Assembly (NCBI RefSeq): GCF_024721605.1
Contig: NZ_CP102630.1
Location: 1,798,001 to 1,862,000, forward strand
Source: Sphingomicrobium flavum
GTDB taxonomy: Bacteria > Pseudomonadota > Alphaproteobacteria > Sphingomonadales > Sphingomonadaceae
Direction of reading: 5' to 3'
DNA: 64,000 nt
In this document: positions 27,701-35,922 of the stretch, piece after piece
How positions within the stretch are numbered: the first letter of the stretch is position 1
Layout of the letters: every line of letters begins with the position of its first letter
The notes under the pieces: model-generated
What the model saw: the letters and a program-made list of their open reading frames with translations, nothing else
What the model was told of the DNA's origin: nothing
Database searches by the model: none
Position numbers and translations under genes: made by a program

Positions 27701-27788
27701 CAACATCCTGTGCGAACGCAGGGTTGGCAAAAGCCAGACCGGCGATCACGGTACTCGCAAGCAGCGAGTTCTTCGTAAACGTCTTCAT
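24783..27788 (-). CDS. TonB-dependent outer-membrane receptor
   Basis: A 1001-residue TonB-dependent receptor. It has a signal peptide (MKTFTKNSLLASTVIAGLAFANPAFAQ), a TonB-box-like segment with EIVITGTRI at about residue 57, a plug domain with SPVTVV, VDLRGLGTARTLVLLNGRR and GASSTYGADAVAGVVNFI, and a long 22-strand-type barrel ending in LFVNGTLKF, with the terminal Phe. The family is abundant in sphingomonads and imports siderophores, vitamin B12 or poly/oligosaccharides; nothing here indicates the substrate. I chose ATG 27788 with AAGGGG at 7 bases, where the signal peptide begins. Its codon use is strikingly regular, suggesting high expression. It is monocistronic, with a strong terminator. 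Confidence 0.93.
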   Translation of the reverse strand: MKTFTKNSLLASTVIAGLAFANPAFAQDVGQDDTGPVEGTTPEVEADGAPRDQEIVITGTRIARPNVESASPVTVVGAEAIAQVGTTRVEDLVNSLPQVAPGQTAFVSNGSTGTATVDLRGLGTARTLVLLNGRRLQPGDPFLPVADLNQIPAALVSRVEVLTGGASSTYGADAVAGVVNFIMDTDFEGVQLDATYGVYQHDNRDGGSYNGRAIRDALDARGFEYPDGNVVDGDTFDAQLTVGAGFDDGRGNVVGYVGYRKIGAILQGDRDYSACAIGSSGACGGSSTRPNATITDPFFDLFTELTADGSDDFGYGRNIYGAYNYAPVNFFQRPDVRWTAGAFMNYEISNSVEAYAEFMFMDDRSDAQIAESGTFFGEQYNISCDSPLLTAAQGDLLCSLIDGNEDRGDFIDTDGDEIADTDPTGTGIVPLYIGKRNVEGGGRNADLRHTGYRAVAGLRGDITDRFSYDVSAQFGTTIFSNLYTNDLSFSRLREAIQAVDDGSGNLVCANPIAAANGCVPYNPFQGEGLVDDPRDGITSAAVAYVSTPGLQKGETEEWVVNGFVTGELFNITASEPVAAVIGAEYRSEQLSLDSDVAFATGDLAGQGGPSPSVDGKFDVKEVFAELLVPIITDVPGVDRLSLELGYRYSDYSTGKTTDTYKIAGEYSPIPEVKFRGGYNRAVRAANVLELFSPQGLGLWGGVDPCAGATPTFTAAQCANTGVTAAQYGSIAPSPATQYNQITGGNPNVEPEEADTYTVGVVVEGGSILPGFVATVDYYNIEVRDAIGGIGSQTILNQCGLTGDPTFCSLVNRAPGSGSLWAGQAGFIVNTNQNIGGVSTEGIDVGVSYGRGLGAGRINFDINGTYTIKNGFDTGIGDDSYTECAGFSGATCGFPTPEWSHTARLAYNFDSGVGIALRWRHVGSTDNDAGTEAADLKAYDYLDASVNFDVTDEFGFRVGVNNVFDTEPPLIPSAVGTDNANTWAGTYDPVGRFLFVNGTLKF

Positions 27789-27806
27789 TATGTTCCCCTT
27801 CATCAA

Positions 27807-27821
27807 TGCGCCCCGGGCGCA
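27807..27821. promoter_or_regulatory. Perfect palindrome in the receptor leader
   Basis: TGCGCCC-C-GGGCGCA is a 7-base perfect inverted repeat around a single base, 19 bases before the receptor start codon and upstream of its ribosome site. The loop is too short for a stable RNA hairpin of full length, so an operator is as likely as an mRNA structure. Confidence 0.35.
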
Positions 27822-27928
27822 AGGAAAGTCACACGTACCGAAAAATCGCATTTCGGCATCAGTCTGGCCTCTAGAAGAGCGCAAGGTGCCCACGCAACGC
27901 TTGTTCGCCTTGCCGACGGTTTTCATGA

Positions 27929-27956
27929 CCGTTGTGTGACTTTTCGGGCACAACGG
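27929..27956. promoter_or_regulatory. CCGTTGTG-N12-CACAACGG inverted repeat
   Basis: Perfect 8-base arms (27929-27936 and 27949-27956) with a 12-base spacer, followed on the plus strand by CTTTTT. No plus-strand gene ends before it, so an operator for the receptor or for the rightward gene, or a terminator of a short leader RNA, are the possibilities. Confidence 0.35.
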
Positions 27957-28096
27957 CTTTTTGGCGGCTGTCCCGAGGTGGGATGGTGTCATTTGCGGGC
28001 TTTTCGCGGCGATCCGCAAGCCACGCGCGGCGCTTGTCCGCACGCCGCGATTGGGTGATAGTCACACCATCCAACCCAATGCCGGAGACCCGCCTC

Positions 28097-28597
28097 ATGA
28101 TTCGTTTCACCGCCTTCGTCATCGCCGTCGGCCTGGCCGCCCCGGCCGCAGCGCAGGGTGCGCCCAGCGAAGTCCAGCGGGTGGTTGCCTGCCGCACCAT
28201 CGCCGAGGATGCCGAACGCTTGGCCTGCTATGACCGCGAAAGCGCCGCGCTCGGCAGCGCGATCGAGAGCGACCAGGTGGTGGTGGTCAGCCGCGAACAG
28301 GCAGTCGCCGCGCGGCGCGAGCTGTTCGGCTTCTCAAGCCCCAATTTTGCCGGCCTTTTGGGCGATGAGGACAAACTCAAGTCGATTAACGTCGAGATCG
28401 CCAGTGCCTCGTTCAACGGGCTTGGCGAGCTGGTCCTGGTGATGAAGGACCGTTCGGCCTGGCGTCAGATCGACGATCGGCGCATCGGCAGCCTGCCCAA
28501 GGCGGGCACCGCCGCCACCGTCGAGAAGGCCACGCTGGGCTCGTTTGAACTGAAGATTGACGGCCGCCGCTCGATCAAGGTGCGGCGCATCCAGTAG
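28097..28597 (+). CDS. Hypothetical exported protein
   Basis: A 166-residue protein with a signal peptide (MIRFTAFVIAVGLAAPAAAQ). The mature N-terminus has VVACRTIAEDAERLACYDRESAAL, a two-cysteine motif of the CR-I-D-D-x-x-R-L-x-C-Y-D type found in many small proteobacterial envelope proteins. The C-terminal half looks beta-rich. I do not recognise a function. I chose ATG 28097, which gives the signal peptide directly; the upstream frame has no such feature. Confidence 0.72.
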   Translation: MIRFTAFVIAVGLAAPAAAQGAPSEVQRVVACRTIAEDAERLACYDRESAALGSAIESDQVVVVSREQAVAARRELFGFSSPNFAGLLGDEDKLKSINVEIASASFNGLGELVLVMKDRSAWRQIDDRRIGSLPKAGTAATVEKATLGSFELKIDGRRSIKVRRIQ

Positions 28598-28618
28598 GTT
28601 GAGTAAAACGCGGAAAAG

Positions 28619-28828
28619 CTAGAACGACTGGCCGCGCTGTTCGGCCGCCAGGCTGGCTGCGGCGTCGATATAGGCTTCCTGCCGCGCCACCGACCAATAT
28701 TTCAGTTCGTCGAGCGGGATTTCCACGCCGGTCACCGCGCACAGCACATGATCGCCATTGGACAGCAGCCGGAAGGTCGCGTCCATATAGTGGATCTTCG
28801 CTTCGCGGCCGCGCGAACCCATCAGCAT
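28619..28828 (-). CDS. DUF2093 domain-containing protein
   Basis: A 69-residue protein that matches DUF2093: IHYMDATFRLLSNGDHVLCAVTGVEIPLDELKYWSVARQEAYID. The family is small, alphaproteobacterial and of unknown function, and is usually found directly after xseA, as here. ATG 28828 overlaps the xseA stop (TGATG), so the two are translationally coupled. Confidence 0.85.
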   Translation of the reverse strand: MLMGSRGREAKIHYMDATFRLLSNGDHVLCAVTGVEIPLDELKYWSVARQEAYIDAAASLAAEQRGQSF

Positions 28829-30252
28829 CAACTCTCTCCATCTTCGCCGGCCGCATCGAACAGGCCGGGCTGCTGGTCGCGGCGATAGGGCTTTGGCTGC
28901 CTGCGCGCAAGTTTGCGCGGCGCTAGCGGTGGTGCGCCATCGGGCACCGCATCGACATGCCCGTCGGCAAAGTGCAGCGACAGGCGCGCCTCCCTGCCCG
29001 CCGTCGCCGCGCTAGTCAGCGTCTTGCCGTCGGCCCCGGTGATCCGCGCAAAGCCCCGCTGCAGCGGCTTGTCGGGGTGCGCCAATTGCGCCAGCCGCCA
29101 CAGCCCCGCCAGCTTGTCCTCGCCCGCCTTGATTTTCTGGTCGATCAGGCGCCGGTCCAGCCGTCCCGCCACGGCGCGCAGATCGCCCTCGGCCCGCTGT
29201 GCCCGCGCCCCCAGCGCCCGCTGCAGACGGTCACCCAGATCATCGACCCGCTGGCCGCGCTGGTCGACCAGCTGCACCGGCGATGGCAACCGCGCCGCGA
29301 CATGGCCCAGCCGCTCGGCCGAACGGTCCAGCGCCCGCCCCAGCCCGCGGCCGCCGCGCAAGCCCAATTCCTCGACATAGGCCAGCAGGTCGCGCCGCAC
29401 CGGCACCGCCATTTCTGCGGCAGCGGTGGGCGTCGGCGCGCGCTTGTCGGAAGCGAAGTCGATCAATGTCGTGTCGGTCTCATGCCCCACCGCGCTGATC
29501 AGAGGGATCGGGCATTCAGCCGCCGCGCGCACCACCGCTTCCTCGTTGAAGGCCCACAGATCCTCGATCGAACCGCCCCCGCGCGCCACGATGATGAGGT
29601 CGGGGCGCGGCACCGGCCCGCCTTCCTCCATCGCCGCAAATCCGCGAATGGCCGCCGCCACCGATGGCGCTGCCGTCTCCCCCTGCACCAGCACCGGCCA
29701 GAGCAGGACATGGCTGGGAAAGCGGTCGGCCAGCCGGTGGAGGATATCGCGGATGACCGCGCCGGTCGGGCTGGTCACCACCCCGATGACGCGCGGCAGA
29801 TAGGGCAGTTCCTGCTTGCGTGCCGGATCGAACAGCCCCTCGGCCGCCAGCGCCTTCTTGCGCTTCTCGAGCAGCGCCATCAGCGCTCCCTCGCCCGCCA
29901 GTTCGAGCGTGTTGACGCTGATCTGATATTTGGAGCGGCCGGGATAGGTGGTAAGCTTGCCCGTCGCCACCACTTCGGCGCCGTCTTCGGGGTTGAAGGC
30001 CAGCCGCTGCGCCTGCCCGCGCCACAGCACGGCATCGAGATTGGCGGCATCGTCCTTCAAGGTGAAATAGCAATGGCCCGAGGCCGCGCGTTTCCAGCCC
30101 GAAATCTCGCCGCGCACGCGCACATGGCTGAAGCTGCCTTCGACCGTGCGCTTGAGCGCGCCCGACAATTCGGACACGCTCATCGCGGCATCATTGTCGC
30201 CGGCCGCCTCCTTCGCTACCAAGCCGCCAACTTCGTCTTCGGGGAAACTCAA
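28828..30252 (-). CDS. xseA: Exodeoxyribonuclease VII large subunit
   Basis: A 474-residue large subunit of exonuclease VII, which with XseB degrades single-stranded DNA from both ends in the cytoplasm. The N-terminal OB domain includes [25 protein letters not shown]. The catalytic core has the family landmarks [36 protein letters not shown] and [20 protein letters not shown]. The C-terminal region is coiled and basic. The start is uncertain: TTG 30252 keeps the N-terminal extension before [14 protein letters not shown] that homologues have, but overlaps the divergent purD start codon by one base; ATG 30183 would remove it. It overlaps the DUF2093 gene downstream. Confidence 0.92.
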   Translation of the reverse strand: MSFPEDEVGGLVAKEAAGDNDAAMSVSELSGALKRTVEGSFSHVRVRGEISGWKRAASGHCYFTLKDDAANLDAVLWRGQAQRLAFNPEDGAEVVATGKLTTYPGRSKYQISVNTLELAGEGALMALLEKRKKALAAEGLFDPARKQELPYLPRVIGVVTSPTGAVIRDILHRLADRFPSHVLLWPVLVQGETAAPSVAAAIRGFAAMEEGGPVPRPDLIIVARGGGSIEDLWAFNEEAVVRAAAECPIPLISAVGHETDTTLIDFASDKRAPTPTAAAEMAVPVRRDLLAYVEELGLRGGRGLGRALDRSAERLGHVAARLPSPVQLVDQRGQRVDDLGDRLQRALGARAQRAEGDLRAVAGRLDRRLIDQKIKAGEDKLAGLWRLAQLAHPDKPLQRGFARITGADGKTLTSAATAGREARLSLHFADGHVDAVPDGAPPLAPRKLARRQPKPYRRDQQPGLFDAAGEDGES

Positions 30253-31508
30253 TGAACATCCTTTTGATTGGTTCGGGCGGGCGCGAGGATGCGCTGTGCT
30301 GGCGCCTTTCGCAATCGCCATCTTGTGAAAAACTCATCGCCGCCCCGGGCAATCCGGGGATGGAGCGCTGGGCCGACGAACTGCGCCCCATCGCTGCCGA
30401 AGATCCGGCTGCCGTGGTCGCGATGGCGCAGGATATCGCCGCCGACCTGGTCGTGATCGGTCCCGAAGCCCCGCTGGTCGCGGGCGTCGCCGATGCGCTG
30501 GATGCCGCCGGGATCCCTTGCTTCGGCCCCAGCGGCGCTGCCGCACAGCTGGAAGGCTCCAAGGGCTTCACCAAGGATCTGTGCGCCAAATATGACATCC
30601 CCACCGCCGCCTACGTCCGCACCGAACTGATGGACGAGGCGCTGGCCGCGCTCGATGATTTCTCCATCCCCGTCGTCGTCAAGGCCGATGGCCTGGCCGC
30701 GGGCAAGGGCGTGACCGTGGCGATGAGCCGAGAGGAAGCCGAAGCCGCCATCCGCGCTGCCGGCGACGGCCCGCTCGTGATCGAGGAATTTCTGGGCGGC
30801 GAGGAAGCCAGCCTGTTCGCTCTGGTCGATGGCCGCCAATGCCGTTTCCTCGCCTCGGCGCAGGATCACAAGCGCGTCGGCGAGGGCGATACCGGCCCCA
30901 ATACCGGTGGCATGGGCGCCTATTCTCCCGCCCCTGTGCTCGACGACACGCTCGCCGCCCGTGCAATGATGGATATCGTTCAGCGCACGGCCGATGCCAT
31001 GGTCGATGAAGGCACCCCCTTTCGCGGCGTGCTCTATGCCGGGCTGATGCTGACCGAAACCGGCCCCAAGCTGATCGAATATAATGTCCGCTTCGGCGAT
31101 CCCGAATGCGAGGCGATCATGCCGCGCATCGCGGGCGACTTTGCCGAAATGCTGCTGGCCGTCGCGTCGGGCGACCTTGCCGGCATGGGCGAAGTGGTGC
31201 TCGAGACCGCCACCACCATGACCGTCATCATCGCTGCCGATGGCTATCCCGGCACGCCCAGGAAGGGCGGCGCCATATCGGGCATCGAAGCGGCCGAGGA
31301 AGATGGCGCGATCGTCTTCCAGGCCGGGACCGCGAAGGACGGCGACAGGCTCGTCTCCTCAGGCGGGCGTGTCCTTGCCGTCACCGCAGCGGGCGAGACC
31401 CTCCAACAGGCCCGCGACGCCGCCTATGAAGCGGTAGCGAAGATCGATTTTGCGGACGGATTCCACCGTAGCGATATTGGCTGGCGGGAGTTACAACGCC
31501 AGTCATGA
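30252..31508 (+). CDS. purD: Phosphoribosylamine--glycine ligase
   Basis: A 418-residue GAR synthetase, the second step of de novo purine synthesis: ligates glycine to 5-phosphoribosylamine using ATP. Recognised by [13 protein letters not shown] at the N-terminus, [21 protein letters not shown], the ATP-grasp segment [40 protein letters not shown] and [11 protein letters not shown]. One small oddity is GGREDAL where most homologues have GGREHAL. Its ATG at 30252 shares a base with the putative TTG start of xseA on the other strand. The 3-prime end overlaps the next gene (ATGA). Confidence 0.96.
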   Translation: MNILLIGSGGREDALCWRLSQSPSCEKLIAAPGNPGMERWADELRPIAAEDPAAVVAMAQDIAADLVVIGPEAPLVAGVADALDAAGIPCFGPSGAAAQLEGSKGFTKDLCAKYDIPTAAYVRTELMDEALAALDDFSIPVVVKADGLAAGKGVTVAMSREEAEAAIRAAGDGPLVIEEFLGGEEASLFALVDGRQCRFLASAQDHKRVGEGDTGPNTGGMGAYSPAPVLDDTLAARAMMDIVQRTADAMVDEGTPFRGVLYAGLMLTETGPKLIEYNVRFGDPECEAIMPRIAGDFAEMLLAVASGDLAGMGEVVLETATTMTVIIAADGYPGTPRKGGAISGIEAAEEDGAIVFQAGTAKDGDRLVSSGGRVLAVTAAGETLQQARDAAYEAVAKIDFADGFHRSDIGWRELQRQS

Positions 31509-31942
31509 CCCCGCGCCGCATCATCATCATCGGTATCGCCGTCGTCATGGCGACGGCTGCCTTGTGGCATGGCCCCGTCGGCCGGGCGGGCGAACGCTTC
31601 ACGACCGAGACCGAGACCATCGCCCAGCTCAACCTCATCGCCTATGAAATGGAGAAGGATGTGGCGGTCGCGATGGAGCGCGGGCCGATGACGCGCCGCC
31701 TGTGGCTGACCGGCCGCGCCGACGATTTCCAGCGCGAGGAACTGGCCCGCCTCCTCGATTATATCCCCGCCGTTGCCGACGTGCAGTGGTGGAGCCCCGA
31801 GGGCGGTACGGTGAAGGGCGAGCCCCTGCTGCCGATGATCATCGAGGTGGAACTTGCAGCGCTCGCCGGCTTTGGTCTGGGCATGGTGCTCAGCTTCCTG
31901 GTGGCCCTGCGCCGCCGTGCCACCCGCTGGTCACCCATTTAG
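31505..31942 (+). CDS. Hypothetical membrane protein with two TM segments
   Basis: A 145-residue protein with an N-terminal TM helix (about residues 5-22) and a C-terminal TM helix (about 115-135). The loop between contains AMERGPMTRRLWLTGRADDFQREELARLLDYIPAVADVQW, which has the size and pattern of a BON-like domain, suggesting a periplasmic lipid-binding or structural role; this is only a resemblance. ATG 31505 overlaps the purD stop. The next gene, 14 bases on, also encodes a small membrane-anchored protein. Confidence 0.6.
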   Translation: MTPRRIIIIGIAVVMATAALWHGPVGRAGERFTTETETIAQLNLIAYEMEKDVAVAMERGPMTRRLWLTGRADDFQREELARLLDYIPAVADVQWWSPEGGTVKGEPLLPMIIEVELAALAGFGLGMVLSFLVALRRRATRWSPI

Positions 31943-31956
31943 ACAAAGGGAAGAAA

Positions 31957-32463
31957 ATGGAACCGCTGCTTGCCACCTATTGGCCCGTCATTCTCGTTGC
32001 GATCATTGTCGGCATCATCGTCGGCTGGCTGGTATTCGGGCGCAAGCAGACCGTGCGCCTTGAAGAGAGCGACGTGCCTACCCGCCCGCACATGATGGTC
32101 GGTGAACAGAGCAATGAAGGGCATGGCCTCGCCAGCCAGGGCGCCGCTGCCGCTGCCGATATTGCCGGCCAGGCGCTGCAGGCCGATGTGCACGAACAAT
32201 TGCCCGGCGCAGTTGGCGATCCCGACGATCTCAAGCGGCTCAAGGGTGTCGGTCCCAAGCTCGCCACCACGCTCAACCAGATGGGGCTGATGCGCTACGA
32301 GCAGATCGCGCAGCTCACCCCCACCCAGGTCGAGGCCATCGATGCCAAGCTCGGCGCCTTTGCCGGGCGCTTCACGCGCGACCGCATCGTCGAACAGGCC
32401 GATTATCTCGCTCGCGGCGATACCGATGGATATGAGGTAAAGTTCGGCAGGCTGGAAGGCTAA
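31957..32463 (+). CDS. Membrane-anchored protein with C-terminal helix-hairpin-helix-type domain
   Basis: A 168-residue protein: one N-terminal TM helix (about residues 8-28), a ~60-residue linker rich in Ala and Gln, then DDLKRLKGVGPKLATTLNQMGLMRYEQIAQLTPTQVEAID, the fold found at the end of some NuoE proteins and in ribosomal/helix-hairpin-helix-like domains. The function is unknown. ATG 31957 is preceded by AAAGGGAAG and is preferred over the longer frame. Its TAA overlaps the stop of the convergent CorC-like gene (CTAA). Confidence 0.68.
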   Translation: MEPLLATYWPVILVAIIVGIIVGWLVFGRKQTVRLEESDVPTRPHMMVGEQSNEGHGLASQGAAAAADIAGQALQADVHEQLPGAVGDPDDLKRLKGVGPKLATTLNQMGLMRYEQIAQLTPTQVEAIDAKLGAFAGRFTRDRIVEQADYLARGDTDGYEVKFGRLEG

Positions 32464-33776
32464 CCGCCCAGCGGCAGCCGCCTCTTCTTGCGCGGACGGG
32501 TCGCCATCAGCTTGTCGATCTTGCGCGCGTCCATATCGACCACTTCGAAGATCCAGCCGCCATGCTGGAAACGCTCGCCCTCGCTCGGAAGGCGGCGCAG
32601 CACGCTGAGCGCAAAGCCCGCCGCGGTCGCATAGTCGCGATCGTCGGGCAGGCGGAAATCGAGCCGTTCGGCCAGCACGTCGGCGGGGCAGGCGCCCGAC
32701 ACCAGCCAGCCGCCATCCTCGCGCTCGATCATGAAGTCCTCTTCGTCATCGTCATTGGCGAACTGGCCTGCCAGCGCGACCAGGATCGATCCGGGCGTCA
32801 CGATCCCGTCGAGATGGCCATATTCGTCATGGACCAGCGCCAGCGGCACTTCAGCCTCGCGCAGCACGGTCAGCGCGTCCATCGCGTCCATCAGGTCGGG
32901 AATGATCGGCGCGGGCTTGGCCAGCCGCGCCAGTTCCAGCGGTCGGCGGTCGAGCATTTCCATCAGCAATTCGCGCGTCGACACCACGCCCAATATCTCG
33001 TCGACCGACCCGTTGGCGACGGGCAAGCGGCTGTGCGGGGTGACGTCCATCAGGGCGCGGATATCGGCCTCGCTGGCGGCGACATCGACCCAGTCGATGT
33101 CGGTGCGCGGCGTCATGATCTCGCGCACCGGGCGATCGGCCAGCCGCACCACACCCGAGATGATCGCGCGTTCGCTTTCCTCCAGCACGCCGGCGGTCTG
33201 CGCTTCGGCCACCACCAGGTGCAATTCTTCGGCCGTCACCTGATTGTCGCTCTCACGCTGCATGCGCAGCAGGCGGAAAATGAGCGCGCTCGTCTTGTCG
33301 AGCAACCAGACCAGCGGCATCGTGAGGCGCGACAGGAAGCGCATCGGGCGCGCCACCCAGGCGGCGATCTTCTCGGGCGTGCGCAGCGCAAACTGCTTGG
33401 GCACCAGTTCGCCGATCACCAGGCTGGCATAGGTCACCAGGATGATCACCGCGCCCAAGCCCAGCGCATAGGCCTCTTCGTCATCGACCCCCAGCGCCTC
33501 GATCCGCTCGCCCACCGGTCCGCCCAGGCTGGCGCCCGAATAGGCACCCGCCAGGATGCCGATGAGGCTGATGCCGATCTGCACGGTCGACAGGAAGCGT
33601 CCGGGCTGCATCGCCAGCTCGAGCGCGACTTCGGCACCCTTGCTGCCGTCCTTGGCCATGGCCTTGAGACGCGCATCGCGCGCAGAGACGATGGCCAGCT
33701 CGCTCATCGAGAGGAGGCCGTTGGTCGCGACTAGCGCGAGGATGATGAGGACGTCGATCCAGGGAAAAGGGGACAT
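32460..33776 (-). CDS. Hemolysin/CorC-family transporter (CNNM + CBS pair + CorC_HlyC)
   Basis: A 438-residue inner-membrane protein. The N-terminal ~200 residues are the DUF21/CNNM transmembrane domain with LIILALVATNGLLSMSELAIVSARDARLK, then a CBS pair (about 215-335; VREIMTPRTDIDWVD, LPVANGSVDEILGVVSTREL) and a C-terminal CorC_HlyC domain (GGWLVSGACPADVLAERLDFRLP). Such proteins are linked to magnesium/cobalt efflux or Mg2+ homeostasis; hemolysin is a historic name. The start is ATG 33776, preceded by GAGGGGGC. It converges with the preceding gene. Confidence 0.9.
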   Translation of the reverse strand: MSPFPWIDVLIILALVATNGLLSMSELAIVSARDARLKAMAKDGSKGAEVALELAMQPGRFLSTVQIGISLIGILAGAYSGASLGGPVGERIEALGVDDEEAYALGLGAVIILVTYASLVIGELVPKQFALRTPEKIAAWVARPMRFLSRLTMPLVWLLDKTSALIFRLLRMQRESDNQVTAEELHLVVAEAQTAGVLEESERAIISGVVRLADRPVREIMTPRTDIDWVDVAASEADIRALMDVTPHSRLPVANGSVDEILGVVSTRELLMEMLDRRPLELARLAKPAPIIPDLMDAMDALTVLREAEVPLALVHDEYGHLDGIVTPGSILVALAGQFANDDDEEDFMIEREDGGWLVSGACPADVLAERLDFRLPDDRDYATAAGFALSVLRRLPSEGERFQHGGWIFEVVDMDARKIDKLMATRPRKKRRLPLGG

Positions 33777-33929
33777 TTCAGCCCCCTCATGCCGCCAAAA
33801 GGTCGATCCGACAAGCATCTGCGACGAAACGAATGCGTCCGGCACTCAGCATTGGTTCACCAGCGGAACCATTAAACTCGCTCATTGTTGGACGACCGAC
33901 AAGAGATTTGCATCACGGGAGAAACGAAG

Positions 33930-34625
33930 ATGCTGAACAAGAAGATCATGGGCCTCACCGCAGGTGTGGCCGCCATCGCAACGCTGGGTGCCTGCACGAC
34001 CGACGGGGTCACCGGCGAACGCCGCATTTCGACCGAAGCCGGGATCGGCGCAGCCGTAGGTACTGTGCTCGGCTATCTCGCCGGCGATATTATCGGCGGC
34101 AAGAATGACCGTACCGCCAAGATCATCGGTGCTGGCGTCGGCGCGGTCGCGGGCGGGGCGGTCGGCTCCTATATGGACAAGCAGGAGCAGGAAATGCGCC
34201 GCCAGACCGCTGGCACCGGCGTGGAAGTCATCCGTGACGGCGACGACCTCCTGCTGCGCATGCCCTCGGGCATCACCTTCGATACCAACCAGGCGGTCGT
34301 AAAGCCGCAGTTCCAGGATACGCTCAACCAGGTCGCGCAGACGATGGTCAACTATCCCTCGACCTATATTGACGTGATGGGCCACACCGATTCGACCGGT
34401 AGCGACAGCTACAATCAGCAGCTGTCGCAGCGCCGCGCCCAAGCCGTCGCCAACTATCTGGCGCAGCGCGGCGTCCAGCCGCAGCGCATGGCGACCGTCG
34501 GCTATGGCGAAAGCCAGCTGCTCTACAATCCCGACAACACCGAAGCGGAGCGCGAAGCCAATCGCCGCGTGGAAATCAAGGTGGTGCCGGTCACCCAGGA
34601 TGACGTGCAGACCTACGGCTATTAA
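33930..34625 (+). CDS. OmpA-family lipoprotein with glycine-zipper segment
   Basis: A 231-residue outer-membrane lipoprotein. The signal peptide ends in the lipobox LGAC with Cys22. Residues about 40-90 are a glycine-zipper region (GIGAAVGTVLGYLAGDIIGG, GAGVGAVAGGAVGSYMD). Residues 115-225 form an OmpA C-terminal domain that binds peptidoglycan, with MGHTDSTGSDSYNQQLSQRRAQAVANYL and the NRRVEI end motif. It resembles YiaD-type proteins tethering outer membrane to cell wall. ATG 33930 follows GGGAGAAACG. A good terminator follows the gene. Confidence 0.92.
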   Translation: MLNKKIMGLTAGVAAIATLGACTTDGVTGERRISTEAGIGAAVGTVLGYLAGDIIGGKNDRTAKIIGAGVGAVAGGAVGSYMDKQEQEMRRQTAGTGVEVIRDGDDLLLRMPSGITFDTNQAVVKPQFQDTLNQVAQTMVNYPSTYIDVMGHTDSTGSDSYNQQLSQRRAQAVANYLAQRGVQPQRMATVGYGESQLLYNPDNTEAEREANRRVEIKVVPVTQDDVQTYGY

Positions 34626-34649
34626 GCTTCAAGGTTTCACAAGGCAGGA

Positions 34650-34678
34650 GGGCGTCGGAGGCATCCGTCGCCCTTTTT
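34650..34678 (+). terminator. Intrinsic terminator of the OmpA-lipoprotein gene
   Basis: GGGCG-T-CGG pairs with CCG-T-CGCCC around AGGCAT, followed directly by TTTTT (34674-34678). It ends 2 bases before the stop codon of the convergent tadA. Confidence 0.85.
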
Positions 34679-34679
34679 G

Positions 34680-35135
34680 CTATCTGCGATCGCTGAAGAA
34701 TTGCTTGAGCTGCGCTGCGGCCTCGTCCTCGCCGATCCCGCTCATCACGTCGGGCCGATGGTGACAGGTCGGCTGGGTGAAGAGGCGGGGGCCGTGCAGC
34801 ACCGCTCCGCCCTTGGGATCTTCAGCGGCAAAATGAAGCGTCGCAATCCGCGCCAGCGCGATCGCGCCCGCACACATCGCACAGGGTTCCAGCGTCACCC
34901 ACAGGCTGCAGCCGTCGAGCCGCGAGGTGCCCATCGCCGCGCCCGCCTGGCGCAGCGCCATCATTTCGGCATGGGCAGTGGGATCGTCCGCTGCACGCAT
35001 GGCATTGCCGGCCTCGGCGATGATCCGGCCATCGGGGTCCGTCACCACCGCGCCGACGGGCACGTCGCCCGCGGCGGCCGCAGCGGCTGCAAGGTCGAGC
35101 GCACGGCGCATCGGTTCGGGCAGGGGAAAACTCAT
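34680..35135 (-). CDS. tadA: tRNA-specific adenosine-34 deaminase
   Basis: A 151-residue deaminase that converts A34 to inosine in tRNA-Arg(ACG), an essential modification. The zinc ligands and proton shuttle are in place: His55 and Glu57 in TAHAEM, Cys85 and Cys88 in PCAMC. The length is standard. It follows the OmpA-lipoprotein gene convergently. Confidence 0.93.
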   Translation of the reverse strand: MSFPLPEPMRRALDLAAAAAAAGDVPVGAVVTDPDGRIIAEAGNAMRAADDPTAHAEMMALRQAGAAMGTSRLDGCSLWVTLEPCAMCAGAIALARIATLHFAAEDPKGGAVLHGPRLFTQPTCHHRPDVMSGIGEDEAAAQLKQFFSDRR

Positions 35136-35176
35136 CTCCCCGCCGCGCTAGCGCCAGCGGTCAGGGCTGTCACCCT

Positions 35177-35464
35177 TTAGGGTGCAGCCGGGGTTACGTT
35201 GCCGGTTTCGCCATCGGCATCCTCTTCGGGTGCATTGGCGGACTTGGCCGTCTCGATCTCGATCGAATCATCCCCCATCTTCACCGAACCCGTTTCCACT
35301 TCGAACGAGGGCGCTTCGCCGGGCTGGGCGGTTATTCCGTCCTCGCTGGCTTCGACGCTGGGCAGGGTGCCCGCTTCGTCCTGGCGGACGTCGAGCATGG
35401 GACTGGCGACCACCAAGATGGCGATCAGCACGAGAATCATGGCAACAATCAGGATATTTCGCAT
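35177..35464 (-). CDS. Small single-TM hypothetical protein
   Basis: A 95-residue protein with one N-terminal TM helix (MRNILIVAMILVLIAILVVASPML) and an acidic tail of about 70 residues rich in Glu, Asp and Ser, which would face the periplasm. No domain recognised. It lies upstream of tadA on the same strand with 41 bases between. Confidence 0.6.
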   Translation of the reverse strand: MRNILIVAMILVLIAILVVASPMLDVRQDEAGTLPSVEASEDGITAQPGEAPSFEVETGSVKMGDDSIEIETAKSANAPEEDADGETGNVTPAAP

Positions 35465-35627
35465 GGTTTAAAGCCGTGTCGTCATTTCTAGTTTGTAGTC
35501 ATCGCACCAATGCATGAAACCAGTGTCGGGTTTCCGACTCTTTTCATATGGTTGACCTAGAAGCGGCGAAGCGGTAGGTGGCGGCGCTTTCCGGGACCGA
35601 TGTCCCGATAAAACCAGGATTGAAGAT

Positions 35628-35918
35628 ATGTCGCGCATTTGCGAACTGACCGGCAAGGGCCGGCAGGTGGGCAACAATGTTTCCCACGCCAACAACAAGA
35701 CCAAGCGGGTCTTTCTGCCCAACCTGCAGAATGTCACGCTCCAGTCCGAAGCGCTCGATCGCCGCGTGAAGCTGCGGGTGTCGACCCACGGCCTGCGTTC
35801 GGTCGAACATAATGGCGGCCTCGACAACTGGCTCGCCAAGACCAGCGACGACAAGCTGAGCCCGCGTGTGCAGAAGCTCAAGCGCGAAATCGCCAAGGCG
35901 AAGGCCGCAGCCAACTAA
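35628..35918 (+). CDS. rpmB: 50S ribosomal protein L28
   Basis: A 96-residue L28 with the alphaproteobacterial length. Recognised by [27 protein letters not shown] and FLPNLQ near the N-terminus and [20 protein letters not shown]. It is monocistronic. The 160-base upstream region is relatively AT-rich, with a small GTCGG-GTTT-CCGAC hairpin at 35525-35538 that might be a leader element. Confidence 0.97.
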   Translation: MSRICELTGKGRQVGNNVSHANNKTKRVFLPNLQNVTLQSEALDRRVKLRVSTHGLRSVEHNGGLDNWLAKTSDDKLSPRVQKLKREIAKAKAAAN

Positions 35919-35922
35919 GGCT

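Larger units (their letters stand above)
27789..28096. other. 308-base divergent intergenic region with inverted repeats
   Basis: It separates the TonB-dependent receptor (leftward) from the small secreted protein (rightward) and must hold both promoters. Two perfect inverted repeats are visible and listed separately. No coding sequence is evident. Confidence 0.5.

Noticed and set aside
25029-28058. A 1009-codon open frame on the plus strand opposite the TonB-dependent receptor
   Set aside because: It is antisense to a well-supported receptor with signal peptide, plug and barrel motifs; the translated product has no recognisable domain and is an artefact of high-GC third-position bias.
34650-34678. 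Hairpin considered as an attachment site or repeat element
   Set aside because: It is followed by T5 directly after a gene and occurs once, so it is a terminator.
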